From assembly GCF_007829815.1 (NCBI RefSeq), contig NZ_VIWT01000001.1, positions 868,001 to 932,000 of the forward strand: a DNA stretch of 64,000 nucleotides, read 5' to 3'. The position numbers were made by a program, and so were the translations under genes. Origin of the DNA: Kitasatospora viridis (lineage in GTDB: Bacteria; Actinomycetota; Actinomycetes; Streptomycetales; Streptomycetaceae). The notes below the pieces were generated by a model that had not been told where the DNA came from, searched no databases, and worked only from the letters and a program-made list of their open reading frames with translations. This document shows, one piece after another, positions 26,456-37,562 of this stretch; within the stretch, counting starts at the first letter, position 1, and the number at the start of each line of letters is the position of its first letter.

Positions 26456-27454
26456 TCAGACCGTGTAGACGTCAGTGGTCAGTTCGCTCGCCGCCGGCGG
26501 CTCGGCCGCCCGGGCCGCGGCGACGGCGGCGTCGATCTCGGCCAGCACCGCCTCGTCGATCCGGGCCAGTTCGGCCGCCGGCAGCAGGTCCTCGGTCCGC
26601 ACCCGGTCGGTGAACCGGGTCAGGCAGTCCTGGGTGCGGCGCAGCCGGTCGACCTCGTCCTCGGCCCGGTAGCCCTGCTCGTCCCAGCCCTCCATGTGAC
26701 CGAAGAACCGCATCGCGCGGGCCTCCAGCAGGGTCGGGCCGCCACCGGTGCGGGCCCGGCCGACGGCTTCGGCGGCCGCGTCGTGGACCGCGAAGTAGTC
26801 GGTGCCGTCCACGGTCCGGGCCGGGATCCCGAAGGCCCGGGCGCGCTCGGCCACCTCGATGCCGCGCAGGTGGTAGGCGGTGCCGGTGGCCTGGGCGTAG
26901 CCGTTGTCCTCGACCACGAAGACCACCGGCAACTGCCAGACGGCGGCCAGGTTGAGGCTCTCCAGGAAGGCGCCCTGGTTGGCGGCCCCGTCGCCGAGGA
27001 AGGCGACCGCGACCTGGCCGGTGCCGCGCAGCCGGGCGGACAGCCCCGCCCCGCAGACCATCGGCACGCCGCCGGCCGCGATGCCGTTGGCGCCGAGCAG
27101 GCCGCGCTGCGGGTCGGCGATGTGCATCGAGCCGCCCTTCCCGCCGCACAGTCCGCCGGCCCGGCCGTAGACCTCCAGCATCATCGCGGTGGTGTCGCTG
27201 CCCTTGGCGATCGCGTGGCCGTGGCCGCGGTGCGTGCTGCCGACGTAGTCGGTGGTCCCGAGGTGGGCGCAGACGCCGGCGGCGATCGCCTCCTGCCCCG
27301 CGTAGAGGTGCACCGCGCCGGGGATCTCCCCGGTCCGGTACTCCACGTGCAGCCGCTCCTCGAACGCTCGGATGGTGCGCATCACCCGGTAGGCCTCGGC
27401 CAACCGGTCCTTCGTCAGGGTGGTGCCGGCGCCGGCGGCGGCCGTGGTGCCCAT
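26456..27454 (-). CDS. Thiamine-dependent dehydrogenase E1 alpha subunit
   Basis: A 332-aa alpha subunit carrying the thiamine diphosphate motif GDGAANQGAF followed by EDNGYA (the GDG...N pattern), as well as RTIRAFEERL, GSTHRGHGHAIAKG and GGKGGSMH. It resembles acetoin and pyruvate dehydrogenase E1 alpha. It is the first gene of a leftward operon with E1 beta and the cupin, divergent from the type II PKS block. Role inferred: making an acyl or two-carbon starter or side-chain unit for the polyketide. Confidence 0.92.
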   Translation of the reverse strand: MGTTAAAGAGTTLTKDRLAEAYRVMRTIRAFEERLHVEYRTGEIPGAVHLYAGQEAIAAGVCAHLGTTDYVGSTHRGHGHAIAKGSDTTAMMLEVYGRAGGLCGGKGGSMHIADPQRGLLGANGIAAGGVPMVCGAGLSARLRGTGQVAVAFLGDGAANQGAFLESLNLAAVWQLPVVFVVEDNGYAQATGTAYHLRGIEVAERARAFGIPARTVDGTDYFAVHDAAAEAVGRARTGGGPTLLEARAMRFFGHMEGWDEQGYRAEDEVDRLRRTQDCLTRFTDRVRTEDLLPAAELARIDEAVLAEIDAAVAAARAAEPPAASELTTDVYTV

Positions 27455-27646
27455 GACGCGTCCTCTCTGCAGGTTCGTTCAGCAGTCCCGACTATCACCC
27501 GCACCGCGCGCCCCTGTCGTGAGCCCGAAGTCCCCTCGCTCCCATGCACATTCCCGGTCCGCGGTGGGACGGGTGGCTCACTACCCGGGGACCGGCCCGC
27601 GCCGAGACTTGGCGCACATCGCCGTCCCCCTCAAGGAGTGAATGAC
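27455..27646. promoter_or_regulatory. Divergent intergenic region between E1 alpha and type II PKS run
   Basis: This 192-nt region separates the leftward E1/cupin operon from the rightward aromatic PKS run and should contain promoters for both. It includes the TGTCGTGAG motif (27515-27523) shared with the pqqA upstream region and an AAGGAG ribosome site just before 27647. No certain -35/-10 pair is visible. Confidence 0.45.
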
Positions 27647-28114
27647 ATGGGGACCCACATCCTGATCGTCTGGGTACTCGCGGCGGCCGGCATCCAGCTG
27701 GGCACGCTGTGGATCATGAAGCTGTCGATCCTGCCCATGCTGAACAGCCTTCCGTACAGCCGGTACGTCGACGTCTGCCAGTTGATCGACATGCACGTGT
27801 TCCACCCGATCGCGGTCTGGAACGGCGTGATCGCCGCCGGGATCGGGGCCTACCTCGCCTTCACCGCCGGCGGCGGCGCCGCGGTCGCGGTGCTCTTCCT
27901 GCTCGGCTCGGTCGGCATGACCATCGTCGGGCTGGCCTCCGAGGGCTTCAACCGGCCGATCTGGCGCCAGATCGAGAAGTGGGACCCGCGGCTGACCGCG
28001 ACCGACTGGGCCGAGAAGCGCTACCGCTGGCACGTCGCCCACCAGGTGCGCACCTACGGCGCGATCGGCGCCGTCGGCGCCTACGCCGCCGCCGCGATCG
28101 TCCTGGCGGCCTGA
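27647..28114 (+). CDS. Small membrane protein of the anthrone oxygenase-like (DUF1772) family
   Basis: A 155-aa protein with four hydrophobic segments (about residues 5-25, 52-70, 73-92 and 135-155) resembling the DUF1772/anthrone oxygenase-like family, whose known members oxidise anthrones to anthraquinones. It shows SILPMLNSLP and the NRPIWRQIEKWDP stretch with an Asn-Arg-Pro typical of this family. I chose the ATG at 27647 for its AAGGAG at 8 nt; GTG 9 nt earlier is possible. As first gene of the type II PKS run, quinone formation on the polycyclic core is a sensible role. Confidence 0.75.
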   Translation: MGTHILIVWVLAAAGIQLGTLWIMKLSILPMLNSLPYSRYVDVCQLIDMHVFHPIAVWNGVIAAGIGAYLAFTAGGGAAVAVLFLLGSVGMTIVGLASEGFNRPIWRQIEKWDPRLTATDWAEKRYRWHVAHQVRTYGAIGAVGAYAAAAIVLAA

Positions 28115-28153
28115 CCCCCCGTCCGTTCCCACCCCTCCCCCAGGAGCCGAACC

Positions 28154-28600
28154 ATGACCCTGCACGACATCGACGCCTCGGCCGTCGAACTCAACAAGAG
28201 CATCGTGCGCGACCTCACCGAGAAGGGCTTCAACCAGGGCGACCTGGCCGGCATCACGCCCTACTTCACCGCCGACTACCGGGTCAACGCCCCCGGCGTC
28301 CCGCCGCTGCCGCCGGGCGCCGGCGCCTTCCACGCCGCGGTGAGCCTGTTCCGCCGGGCCTTCCCGGACATCCACGTGACCATCGAGGACATCAGCTGCG
28401 AGGGCGAGCTGGTCTACGCCCGCTTCACCACCCGCGGCACCCACACCGGCCCGCTGATGGACATCGCCCCCACCGGCCGCCCGGTGACGGTCTACGAGAT
28501 GTCCTGCCACCGGATCGTCGACGGCAAGGTCGTGGAGTCCTGGATCGGCGACAACGTGCCCAGCATCCTCCAGCAGGTCGGCGCCCTCACCCGGTCCTGA
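28154..28600 (+). CDS. SnoaL-like polyketide cyclase/hydroxylase-fold protein
   Basis: A 148-aa protein of the SnoaL/NTF2 fold with the ester-cyclase pattern: an N-terminal helix pair, FTADYRVNAPGVPPLPPG, an AVSLFRRAFPDIHVTIEDI block, FTTRGTHTGPLMDIAPTGRPVTV and HRIVDGKVVESW. Members close the last ring of aromatic polyketides or, in other branches, hydroxylate them. AGGAG precedes the ATG. It is clustered with a TcmI-like cyclase and ACP, supporting a ring-forming or tailoring role. Confidence 0.87.
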   Translation: MTLHDIDASAVELNKSIVRDLTEKGFNQGDLAGITPYFTADYRVNAPGVPPLPPGAGAFHAAVSLFRRAFPDIHVTIEDISCEGELVYARFTTRGTHTGPLMDIAPTGRPVTVYEMSCHRIVDGKVVESWIGDNVPSILQQVGALTRS

Positions 28601-28636
28601 CCCCGTCCCGCCCAGCCGAGGAACAGGAGCCCGCCC

Positions 28637-28969
28637 ATGCACCGCTCGTTGATCATCGCCAAGATCGCCCCCGGCGCGGAGCAGCAGGTCGCCGAGATCT
28701 TCGCCGAGTCGGACCGCGGCGACCTGCCGACGGTCGCGCACGTCCAGCGCCGCTCGCTCTACCGGCTCGGCGACCTGTACGTGCACCTGATCGAGAGTGA
28801 CGCGCCCAGCCCGGAGGTGATCGCGGCCGCCCGCAGCCACCCGGAGTTCGCCCTGCTGAGCGAGCGGCTCGACCCGTTCATCTCGCCGTACCTGCCGACC
28901 TGGCGGTCCCCGCAGGACGCGATCGCCGCCCGCTTCTACGACTGGAGCCGGACGCCGGACCAGGCGTGA
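28637..28969 (+). CDS. TcmI-family type II polyketide cyclase
   Basis: A 110-aa ferredoxin-like-fold cyclase. It matches TcmI in layout: MHRSLIIAKIAPGAEQQVA, ESDRGDLPTVAHVQRRSLYRL, DLYVHLIESD, and RSHPEFALLSERLDPFISPY. TcmI-type enzymes close the later rings of pentangular or tetracyclic polyphenols. An AGGAG ribosome site lies 9 nt upstream. Together with the aromatase, it indicates a core of four or more fused rings. Confidence 0.9.
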   Translation: MHRSLIIAKIAPGAEQQVAEIFAESDRGDLPTVAHVQRRSLYRLGDLYVHLIESDAPSPEVIAAARSHPEFALLSERLDPFISPYLPTWRSPQDAIAARFYDWSRTPDQA

Positions 28970-29027
28970 ACGCCCCGGCCCGCGCCGCGGCCGGATGGAC
29001 CACCGACCACGAAGGAGAGAGCCAGTC

Positions 29028-31433
<2,406 letters not shown>

Positions 31434-31437
<4 letters not shown>

Positions 31438-32681
31438 CGCGCCGGGCGGTGATCACCGGAATCGGCGTGACCGCGCCCACCGGGCTCGGCGCGGCCGCGC
31501 ACTGGGAGACCGTGCTGCGCGGGGAGAACCGGGTGGACCGCATCACCCTGTTCGACCCCAGCGGCTACCCGGTCACACTGGCCGGCGAGGTGCCCGGCTT
31601 CGCGCCGGAGGACCACCTGGACGGCCGGCTGGCGGTGCAGACCGACCGGTGGAGCTGGCTCGCCCTGGCGGCCACCACCGAGGCGCTGTCGGACGCCGCG
31701 CTGGACCCGGCGGAGCTGCCGGCCGCCAGCGTCTCGGCCACCATGGCGAGCTCCTCCGGCGGCAACCTGTTCGGCCAGCGGGAGCTGCAGCGGCTCTGGT
31801 CCTCGCCGGCCCGGGCGGTCGGCGCCTACCAGTCGATCGCCTGGTTCTACGCGGCGACGGTCGGTCAGGTCACCATCCGGCACGGCCTCAAGGGCCACTC
31901 CGGGGTGCTCTGCTCGGAGAGCGCCGGCGGCCTGGACAGCCTGGCCCAGGCGGCCCGCAGCATCCGCCGCGGCAGCGCGGTGGTGCTGGCCGGCGGCACC
32001 GAGAGCCCGCTCAGCCCCTACGCGCTGGCCTGCCAGCTGCGCAGCGGGCGGCTCAGCGAGCGCACCGACCCGGACCGCGCCTACCGCCCGTTCGACGAGG
32101 ACGCCGACGGGCACGTGCCCGGCGAGGGCGGGGCCGTGCTGGTGGTGGAGGAGCTGCAGCACGCCCTGGACCGCGGCGCGCCGCACATCTACGGCGAGCT
32201 GACCGGCTGGGGCGCCACCCACGACGGCGAGCTGGACCGGCCCGGCGCGGGCGGCTCGGCGCACCACTACGGCCGGGCGATGCGGCGGGCGCTGGAGAGC
32301 TCGGGCCTGCAGCCGGACGGCGTCGACCTGGTCTTCCCGGACGCGGTCGGCGTGCCGGCCTACGACCGGACCGAGGCCGAGGCGCTGCGCGCGGTCTTCG
32401 GCGACGCCCCGCGCACCCGGGTGACCTCGCAGAAGGCGCTGACCGGCCGGCTCTACCAGGGCGGCTCCGCGCTGGACGTGGCCACCGCGCTGCAGTCCAT
32501 GCGCTACGGGATCGTCCCGCCGGTCGCCGGGGTGGAGCGCCCGGCCCCGGGGTGCGAGCTGAACTTCGTCACCGAGGCGCGGCGCGGGCCGCTGGACACC
32601 GTGATGGTCAACGCCCGCGGCTTCGACGGCTTCAACAGCTCCCTGGTACTGCGCAAGGTCACGTCGACGGAGGGACCGTGA
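31434..32681 (+). CDS. Type II PKS chain-length factor (KS beta), Ser at active site
   Basis: A 415-aa chain-length factor. The KS fold is kept ([31 protein letters not shown]) but the active-site Cys is replaced, as expected. Unusually the residue in that place is Ser163 (CSESAGGLD), whereas most KS-beta proteins have Gln (EQAGGLD), which decarboxylates malonyl-ACP for initiation. This suggests a different starter route. It sets chain length; I cannot read the number of units from sequence. Translationally coupled to KS-alpha and, through TGATG, to the next gene. Confidence 0.95.
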
Positions 32682-33070
32682 TGACCGACACCGAACCGAC
32701 ACCCCGTCAGGACAACCCGACGGACGATCAGCAGCGGGCCCGGGTGCTCTTCCTGGTCCGGGTGCCGGTCGAGCGCACCGAGGCCTTCCTGGCCGCCTAC
32801 CAGCGGATCCGCTACGCGGTGGCCGAGGGCGTGCCCGGCCACCTGGTGGACCAGGTCTGCCGGTCCACCGAGGACCCGGCCCAGTGGCTGATCACCAGCG
32901 AGTGGGCCCGGCTGGCCGACTTCGAGGCCTGGGAGCGCAGCCCGGAGCACCGGGACCTGGTGCGCCCGCTGGCCGAGCAGATCACCGAGCGCCGCTCGGT
33001 GCGCTTCGTCATCCACGAGGAGACCCGCCGCCGCACCGCGGCGCCCGCCACCACCACCGCACGGAGCTGA
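32681..33070 (+). CDS. Antibiotic biosynthesis monooxygenase (ABM) domain protein
   Basis: A 129-aa protein with one ABM-type ferredoxin-like domain: RVLFLVRVPVERTEAFLAAYQ, then HLVDQVCRSTEDPAQWLITSEWARLADFEAWERS and a final strand SVRFVIHEE. (Segments cited as landmarks.) Such small cofactor-free proteins oxidise polycyclic phenols to quinones or act as cyclases in pentangular polyphenol pathways. It shares a TGATG overlap with KS-beta. Confidence 0.87.
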   Translation: MTDTEPTPRQDNPTDDQQRARVLFLVRVPVERTEAFLAAYQRIRYAVAEGVPGHLVDQVCRSTEDPAQWLITSEWARLADFEAWERSPEHRDLVRPLAEQITERRSVRFVIHEETRRRTAAPATTTARS

Positions 33071-33077
33071 GGACACC

Positions 33078-34514
33078 ATGGCAACAGCAGTGATCATCGG
33101 GGGCAGCACCGCGGGCCTGGCCGGCGCGCTGGCGCTGGCCCGGGCCGGCCACCGGGTCGAGGTCCTGGAACGCGACCCGGGCACTCCCCCCGGCCGGCCG
33201 GCCGACGCACCCGCGCAGTGGCAGCGGCCGACCGTGCCGCAGTCGGTGCACTCGCACGCGTTCGGCTCGCTCGGCGTCAACCTGCTCCGCGAGGAGTACC
33301 CGGAGGTCTACCGGGAGCTGGTCGCGGCCGGGGCGGCCGAGATCCGGCTGGGCGACCGCAAGCCGCCCTTCCTGGACGACCCGAGCGACCGGCCCGAGGA
33401 CGCCGAGCTGAACATGCTCGCCTGCCGCCGCTCGCTCTTCGACCTGGTGCTGCGCCAGGCGGTGGCCAACCACCCGGGCATCGTGCTGCGCACCGGGTGC
33501 ACCGTGCGCGGCCTGGAGTTCGCCGCCGAGGGCTCGCCCAGAGTCACCGGGGTGCGGCTGGAGGACGGCGAGCAGGTCGCCGCCGACCTGGTCATCGACG
33601 CCGCCGGGCGCCGCTCACCGGTGGGCGACTGGCTGGCCGCGGCGGGCCTGCCGGCCGGCGAGGTGCGCAGCAGCAGCTGCGAGATCACCTACTACACCCG
33701 CCACTACCGGGCGCTGACCAAGGCCCCGGCCGGCCCGCTGAACCGCGGCTTCGGCGCCGGCGGCCTGTGGGACAGCTACACCGCCGTGCTCTTCCTCGGC
33801 GACAACGACACCTTCTCGATCTCGCTCGGCGTGCTGCCGCAGGACAAGGAGCTCAAGGGCCTGCGCACCGAGGAGGCGTTCACCGCCGCGGTGGCCGCCA
33901 CCCCGCTGCTGGCGCCCTGGCTGGCCCCCACGGTCAGCGAGCCGATCTCGCCGGTGTACGCGATGGGCGGGCTGGACAACTCGCTGCGGACCGCGCCGGC
34001 CGAGCCGGTGCAGGGCCTCTTCGCGGTCGGCGACTCGGCGGCCACCACCAACCCGGCCTACGGGCGCGGCGTCTCGCTGGCGCTGGCCCAGGTCCGGCTG
34101 CTGGTGCAGGTGCTCACCGAGCACCCGCAGGTCGGCGCCGAGCAGTCGGCGGCCTACGCGGCCGGTGCCGAGCGGCTGCTGCGGCCCTGGTTCGAGGACT
34201 CGGTGCAGAACGACGCCGGGCGTGCCGGGCTCTGGCGGGCCACCGCCGAGGGCGTGCGCCCGCTGGGCCCGCCGCCCGGGGTGCTGACCTTCGGCCAGGT
34301 GGCCGAGGCCGGCGGCACCGACGCCGTGGTCTGGCGCCGGGTGGCCCGGATGATGATGACCCTCGCCACGCCGGAGACGGTCTACGCGGACGGCGAGGTC
34401 CGCGACCGGGTGCTCCGCGCGCTGTCCGGCGGCAGCCGCCCCGGCTTCCCCGGCGCCTCCCGCGCGCAGCTGGTCGAGGCGGTGGCCAAGGCCGCCGCGA
34501 ACAGCGACTCCTGA
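33078..34514 (+). CDS. FAD-dependent monooxygenase/oxidoreductase
   Basis: A 478-aa flavoprotein with the dinucleotide-binding motif IIGGSTAGLAGALALARAG (GxSxAG variant) followed by the ribose-binding Glu in EVLERDP, and a second FAD motif LFAVGDSAATTNPAYGRG. It lacks the C-terminal thioredoxin-like domain of aromatic hydroxylases such as PgaE and resembles the geranylgeranyl reductase/halogenase-like clade of oxidoreductases. It probably oxidises the polycyclic core. The gene ends with a TGACGCACCGTCA palindrome spanning its stop codon. Confidence 0.88.
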   Translation: MATAVIIGGSTAGLAGALALARAGHRVEVLERDPGTPPGRPADAPAQWQRPTVPQSVHSHAFGSLGVNLLREEYPEVYRELVAAGAAEIRLGDRKPPFLDDPSDRPEDAELNMLACRRSLFDLVLRQAVANHPGIVLRTGCTVRGLEFAAEGSPRVTGVRLEDGEQVAADLVIDAAGRRSPVGDWLAAAGLPAGEVRSSSCEITYYTRHYRALTKAPAGPLNRGFGAGGLWDSYTAVLFLGDNDTFSISLGVLPQDKELKGLRTEEAFTAAVAATPLLAPWLAPTVSEPISPVYAMGGLDNSLRTAPAEPVQGLFAVGDSAATTNPAYGRGVSLALAQVRLLVQVLTEHPQVGAEQSAAYAAGAERLLRPWFEDSVQNDAGRAGLWRATAEGVRPLGPPPGVLTFGQVAEAGGTDAVVWRRVARMMMTLATPETVYADGEVRDRVLRALSGGSRPGFPGASRAQLVEAVAKAAANSDS

Positions 34515-34524
34515 CGCACCGTCA
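34512..34524. repeat. Palindrome TGACGCACCGTCA at flavin monooxygenase stop codon
   Basis: Third copy of the TGACG-N3-CGTCA pattern, again beginning with the stop codon of a gene (see 24069 and 25411). The short stem could act as a transcript-stability or attenuator element, or the DNA palindrome could bind a dimeric regulator. Confidence 0.5.
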
Positions 34525-34572
34525 CCCCACCCCCAGTCCAGGCCGACCGGCCCGACCCAGGAACGGACTCCG

Positions 34573-34971
34573 ATGACCGAGCACCCGAACGTGACCCTGA
34601 TGAAGAACGTCTACGCCGCCTTCACCGTCGGCGACGTGCAGAAGGCGGCCAGCTACTGGACCCCCGACTGCGTGCACCACTACCCCGGCCGCAACCCGCT
34701 CTCCGGCTCGCACCAGGGCATCGACAGCGCCCTGGCCTTCGCCGGGCGGATGTTCGAACTCTGCCAGGGCGACGTGCAGATGGAGATCCTCGACATCGGC
34801 GCCAGCGACGACCACGCGTTCGCGCTGGTCAGCACCTCCTACGGCCGGGGCGGCAAGTCGCTCAAGGACATGCCGTTCATCAACATCTCCCGGATCGAGA
34901 ACGGCAAGATCGCCGAGTTCTGGACCTACCCGGACGACCAGTACGCCGTCGACGAGTTCTGGACGGACTGA
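34573..34971 (+). CDS. SnoaL-like (NTF2-fold) protein
   Basis: A 132-aa NTF2-fold protein: an N-terminal helix VTLMKNVYAAFTVGDVQKAASYWTPD, a strand pair around HHYPGRNPLSGSHQG, and ISRIENGKIAEFWTY near the end, as in SnoaL-like ketosteroid-isomerase relatives. It may be a late cyclase or hydroxylase for the aromatic polyketide. It is separate from the SnoaL-like protein at 28154 and of a different subfamily. Confidence 0.8.
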   Translation: MTEHPNVTLMKNVYAAFTVGDVQKAASYWTPDCVHHYPGRNPLSGSHQGIDSALAFAGRMFELCQGDVQMEILDIGASDDHAFALVSTSYGRGGKSLKDMPFINISRIENGKIAEFWTYPDDQYAVDEFWTD

Positions 34972-35016
34972 CCGCGGCCACCGCCCGCCCCGACGAACCC
35001 CGGATACGAGGACCCG

Positions 35017-36645
35017 ATGCCCCAATCCACCGCCCGCCGCTGGCGCGCGTCCCTGCTCGCCGCCGCGGCGCTGCTCGCCGCCGGCAGCCTGGCCGGCGCG
35101 CCGGCCCAGGGCGCCGCCGCGAGCCCCGCCCTCACCGTCGGCAGCACCGTCGGCAGCACCGACGGCTTCGCCGGCCCCGACTGGACGATGGGCGGCCAGA
35201 ACCTGGCCAACACCCGGTCGAACCCTTTCGAGCACACCATCTCCACCGCCAACGCCGGTCAGCTGGCCGCCAAGTGGCACCTGACCACGCACGGCGACGT
35301 CTCCGCCACCCCCGCCGTGGTCGGCGGCGCGGTCTACCTGACCGACTGGGGCGGCTACGTCTCCAAGCTCGACGCGCACACCGGCCAGGTGATCTGGTCG
35401 CACCAGGTCTCCGACTACGCCGGGGTGACCGGCGCGATCTCCCGCACCAGCCCCGCCGTGGTCGGCGACCGGCTCTACATCGGCGACATGAACGGCGCCC
35501 ACCTGTACGCGATCGACACCCGGACCGGGCAACTGGTCTGGAGCACCCAGCTCGACACGCACACCGGCGCGATCCTCACCCAGTCCCCGGTGGTCTTCGA
35601 CGGCGTGGTCTACCAGGGCGTCTCCTCCAGCGAGGAGCAACTGGCCGGCGACCCCTCCTACCCCTGCTGCTCGTTCCGCGGCAGCTTCAACGCGATCAGC
35701 GCGGACACCGGCAAGCTGCTCTGGCGCACCTACACCATCCCGGACAACGGCGGTGCCACCAACGGCTACAGCGGCGGCGCGGTCTGGGGCTCCACCCCGG
35801 CGATCGACCCGCGGCGCGGCCTGGTCTACATCACCACCGGCAACAACTACGAGGTGCCGGCCTCGGTCCAGGCCTGCGAGGCCGGCGGCAAGACCGCCGA
35901 CCAGTGCACCGACCCGAACAACCACATCGACTCGATCCTGGCGCTCGACCTGCGCACCGGCGCCCTGCGCTGGTCGTCCGGCTCGCCGACCTTCGACGCC
36001 TACAACAGCGGCTGCTTCACCGGCCCGCCGCCCAACAACTGCCCGACCGACCTCGGCCAGGACTGGGACTTCGCCCAGGGCGCCCAGCTGTTCACCGTGG
36101 TCGGCGCCGACGGCCGCAGCCACGACCTGGTCGGGGCCGGCCAGAAGAGCGGCGTCTACTGGGCGCTGGACCGGGACACCGGCGCGGTGGTCTGGAGCTC
36201 CGCCGTGCTGCCCGGCTCCGCCGACGGCGGGATGATGTGGGGCAGCGCCACCGACGGCAAGCGGATCTACGTCGCGGGGGTCGACGCGGCCAGCTCGCCC
36301 TACACGCTGCCGAACGGACAGACCATCACCTACGGCTCGTTCGCCGCGCTGGACCCGGCCACCGGCAAGATCCTCTGGCAGGTCGCCGACCCGAGCGGCG
36401 GCCACGCGATGGGCGCGCTCACGGTCGCCAACGGGGTGGTCTACGGCGCCTCGCTCAGCGGCCACCTGTACGCCTTCGACGCGGCCACCGGCACGGTGCT
36501 CTGGGACTACCAGGCGCCGGGCGCCTCGGTCGCCGGCCCGGCGGTCGTCGACGGCACCGCCTACTGGGGCGACGGCTACAGCAACTGGCTGGGCGGCCCC
36601 TCGCACGCCACCGACTTCTACGCCTTCACCCCGGGCGGCCACTGA
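35017..36645 (+). CDS. Secreted PQQ-binding beta-propeller dehydrogenase (quinoprotein 2)
   Basis: A 542-aa paralogue of the protein at 22329-23954. The N-terminus RRWRASLLAAAALLAAGSLAG is a signal peptide with likely cleavage near GAAA-SPA. The mature start WTMGGQNLANTRSNPFEH matches the DxxxSRSNPxEH start of quinoprotein 1, blades repeat as VYxLDxxTGxxxW, and a vicinal Cys217-Cys218 (YPCC) is conserved. No heme c motif. It is embedded in the type II PKS tailoring genes and overlaps the next gene (TGATG), so its oxidation target is probably the polyketide or a sugar on it. Confidence 0.9.
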   Translation: MPQSTARRWRASLLAAAALLAAGSLAGAPAQGAAASPALTVGSTVGSTDGFAGPDWTMGGQNLANTRSNPFEHTISTANAGQLAAKWHLTTHGDVSATPAVVGGAVYLTDWGGYVSKLDAHTGQVIWSHQVSDYAGVTGAISRTSPAVVGDRLYIGDMNGAHLYAIDTRTGQLVWSTQLDTHTGAILTQSPVVFDGVVYQGVSSSEEQLAGDPSYPCCSFRGSFNAISADTGKLLWRTYTIPDNGGATNGYSGGAVWGSTPAIDPRRGLVYITTGNNYEVPASVQACEAGGKTADQCTDPNNHIDSILALDLRTGALRWSSGSPTFDAYNSGCFTGPPPNNCPTDLGQDWDFAQGAQLFTVVGADGRSHDLVGAGQKSGVYWALDRDTGAVVWSSAVLPGSADGGMMWGSATDGKRIYVAGVDAASSPYTLPNGQTITYGSFAALDPATGKILWQVADPSGGHAMGALTVANGVVYGASLSGHLYAFDAATGTVLWDYQAPGASVAGPAVVDGTAYWGDGYSNWLGGPSHATDFYAFTPGGH

Positions 36646-37562
36646 TGGCCGCCGGGGAGGACCGGGCGCCGGGGAGGGTCGGCGTCGTCGGACTGGGCGT
36701 CATGGGCGGCGGGATGGCCCACCGGCTGCTCGCCCAGGGCACCCCGGTCGTGGTGTGGAACCGCGGTGCGGACAAGGCGGCACCGCTCGCCGCCGCGGGC
36801 GCCGAGGTGGCCGCCACCCCGGCCGCCCTGGCCGCCCGGGTGGACACCGTGCTGGTCAGCCTGGCCGACCAGGCGGCCGTCGAGTCGGTGCTGTTCGGGC
36901 CGGACGGCGTGCTCGGCGCGCTCGCCCCGGGCGGCGTGGTGCTGAACACCAGCACCGTCGCCCCGGCCTTCGCCCGCGCCCTGGCCGAGCGGCTGGCCGG
37001 CACCGGCCACCGGATCCTGGACGCCTGCCTGCTCGGCAACGGCCAGCACGCCAAGGACGGCGAGCTGCGCTTCATGGTCGGCGGCGAGCCCGAGGTGTAC
37101 GAGCGGGTCGAACCACTGCTGGCGAGCCTGGGCAAGGAGGTCCGGCTGGTCGGCGGCCACGGCCAGGGCGCCACCCTGAAGCTGCTGCTCAACATGCTGA
37201 TGGGGATCGAGATGCAGGCCCTGGCCGAGGCCGTGGTGCTCGGCCAACAGGCCGGGCTGGCCCCGGAGTCGGTGCTGCAGGCGATCGCCGCCAGCGGCTT
37301 CAGCTCCCCGGTCATGCGGTTCAAGTGCGGGGTGATGGGGCGGCGCGCCTTCGAGCGGGCCGACTTCCGGCTGGCCCTGATGCACAAGGACCTCGGGCTG
37401 GTCCGGGCCGAGGCCCAGGCCCTCGGCGTCCCGCTGGCCGCCACCGACGGCGCCCACGCGGTGCTGACGGAGGGCCTGCGGCGGGGCCTGGGCGAACTGG
37501 ACTGCGCCGCCGTGCTGACCGTCCTGGAGGGGATGGTCGGCGAGCCGGAGCCGGCGCCGTGA
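36645..37562 (+). CDS. NAD(P)-dependent beta-hydroxyacid dehydrogenase family protein
   Basis: A 305-aa enzyme of the 3-hydroxyisobutyrate dehydrogenase/glyoxylate reductase family. It has the cofactor loop VGLGVMGGGMA, and the catalytic Lys179 with Asn183 in GQGATLKLLLN. The usual substrate loop DAPVSGG is changed to DACLLGNG, so its substrate differs from the common hydroxyacids; imine-reductase-like relatives share this frame. Its ATG overlaps the quinoprotein 2 stop, suggesting linked functions. Confidence 0.88.
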   Translation: MAAGEDRAPGRVGVVGLGVMGGGMAHRLLAQGTPVVVWNRGADKAAPLAAAGAEVAATPAALAARVDTVLVSLADQAAVESVLFGPDGVLGALAPGGVVLNTSTVAPAFARALAERLAGTGHRILDACLLGNGQHAKDGELRFMVGGEPEVYERVEPLLASLGKEVRLVGGHGQGATLKLLLNMLMGIEMQALAEAVVLGQQAGLAPESVLQAIAASGFSSPVMRFKCGVMGRRAFERADFRLALMHKDLGLVRAEAQALGVPLAATDGAHAVLTEGLRRGLGELDCAAVLTVLEGMVGEPEPAP

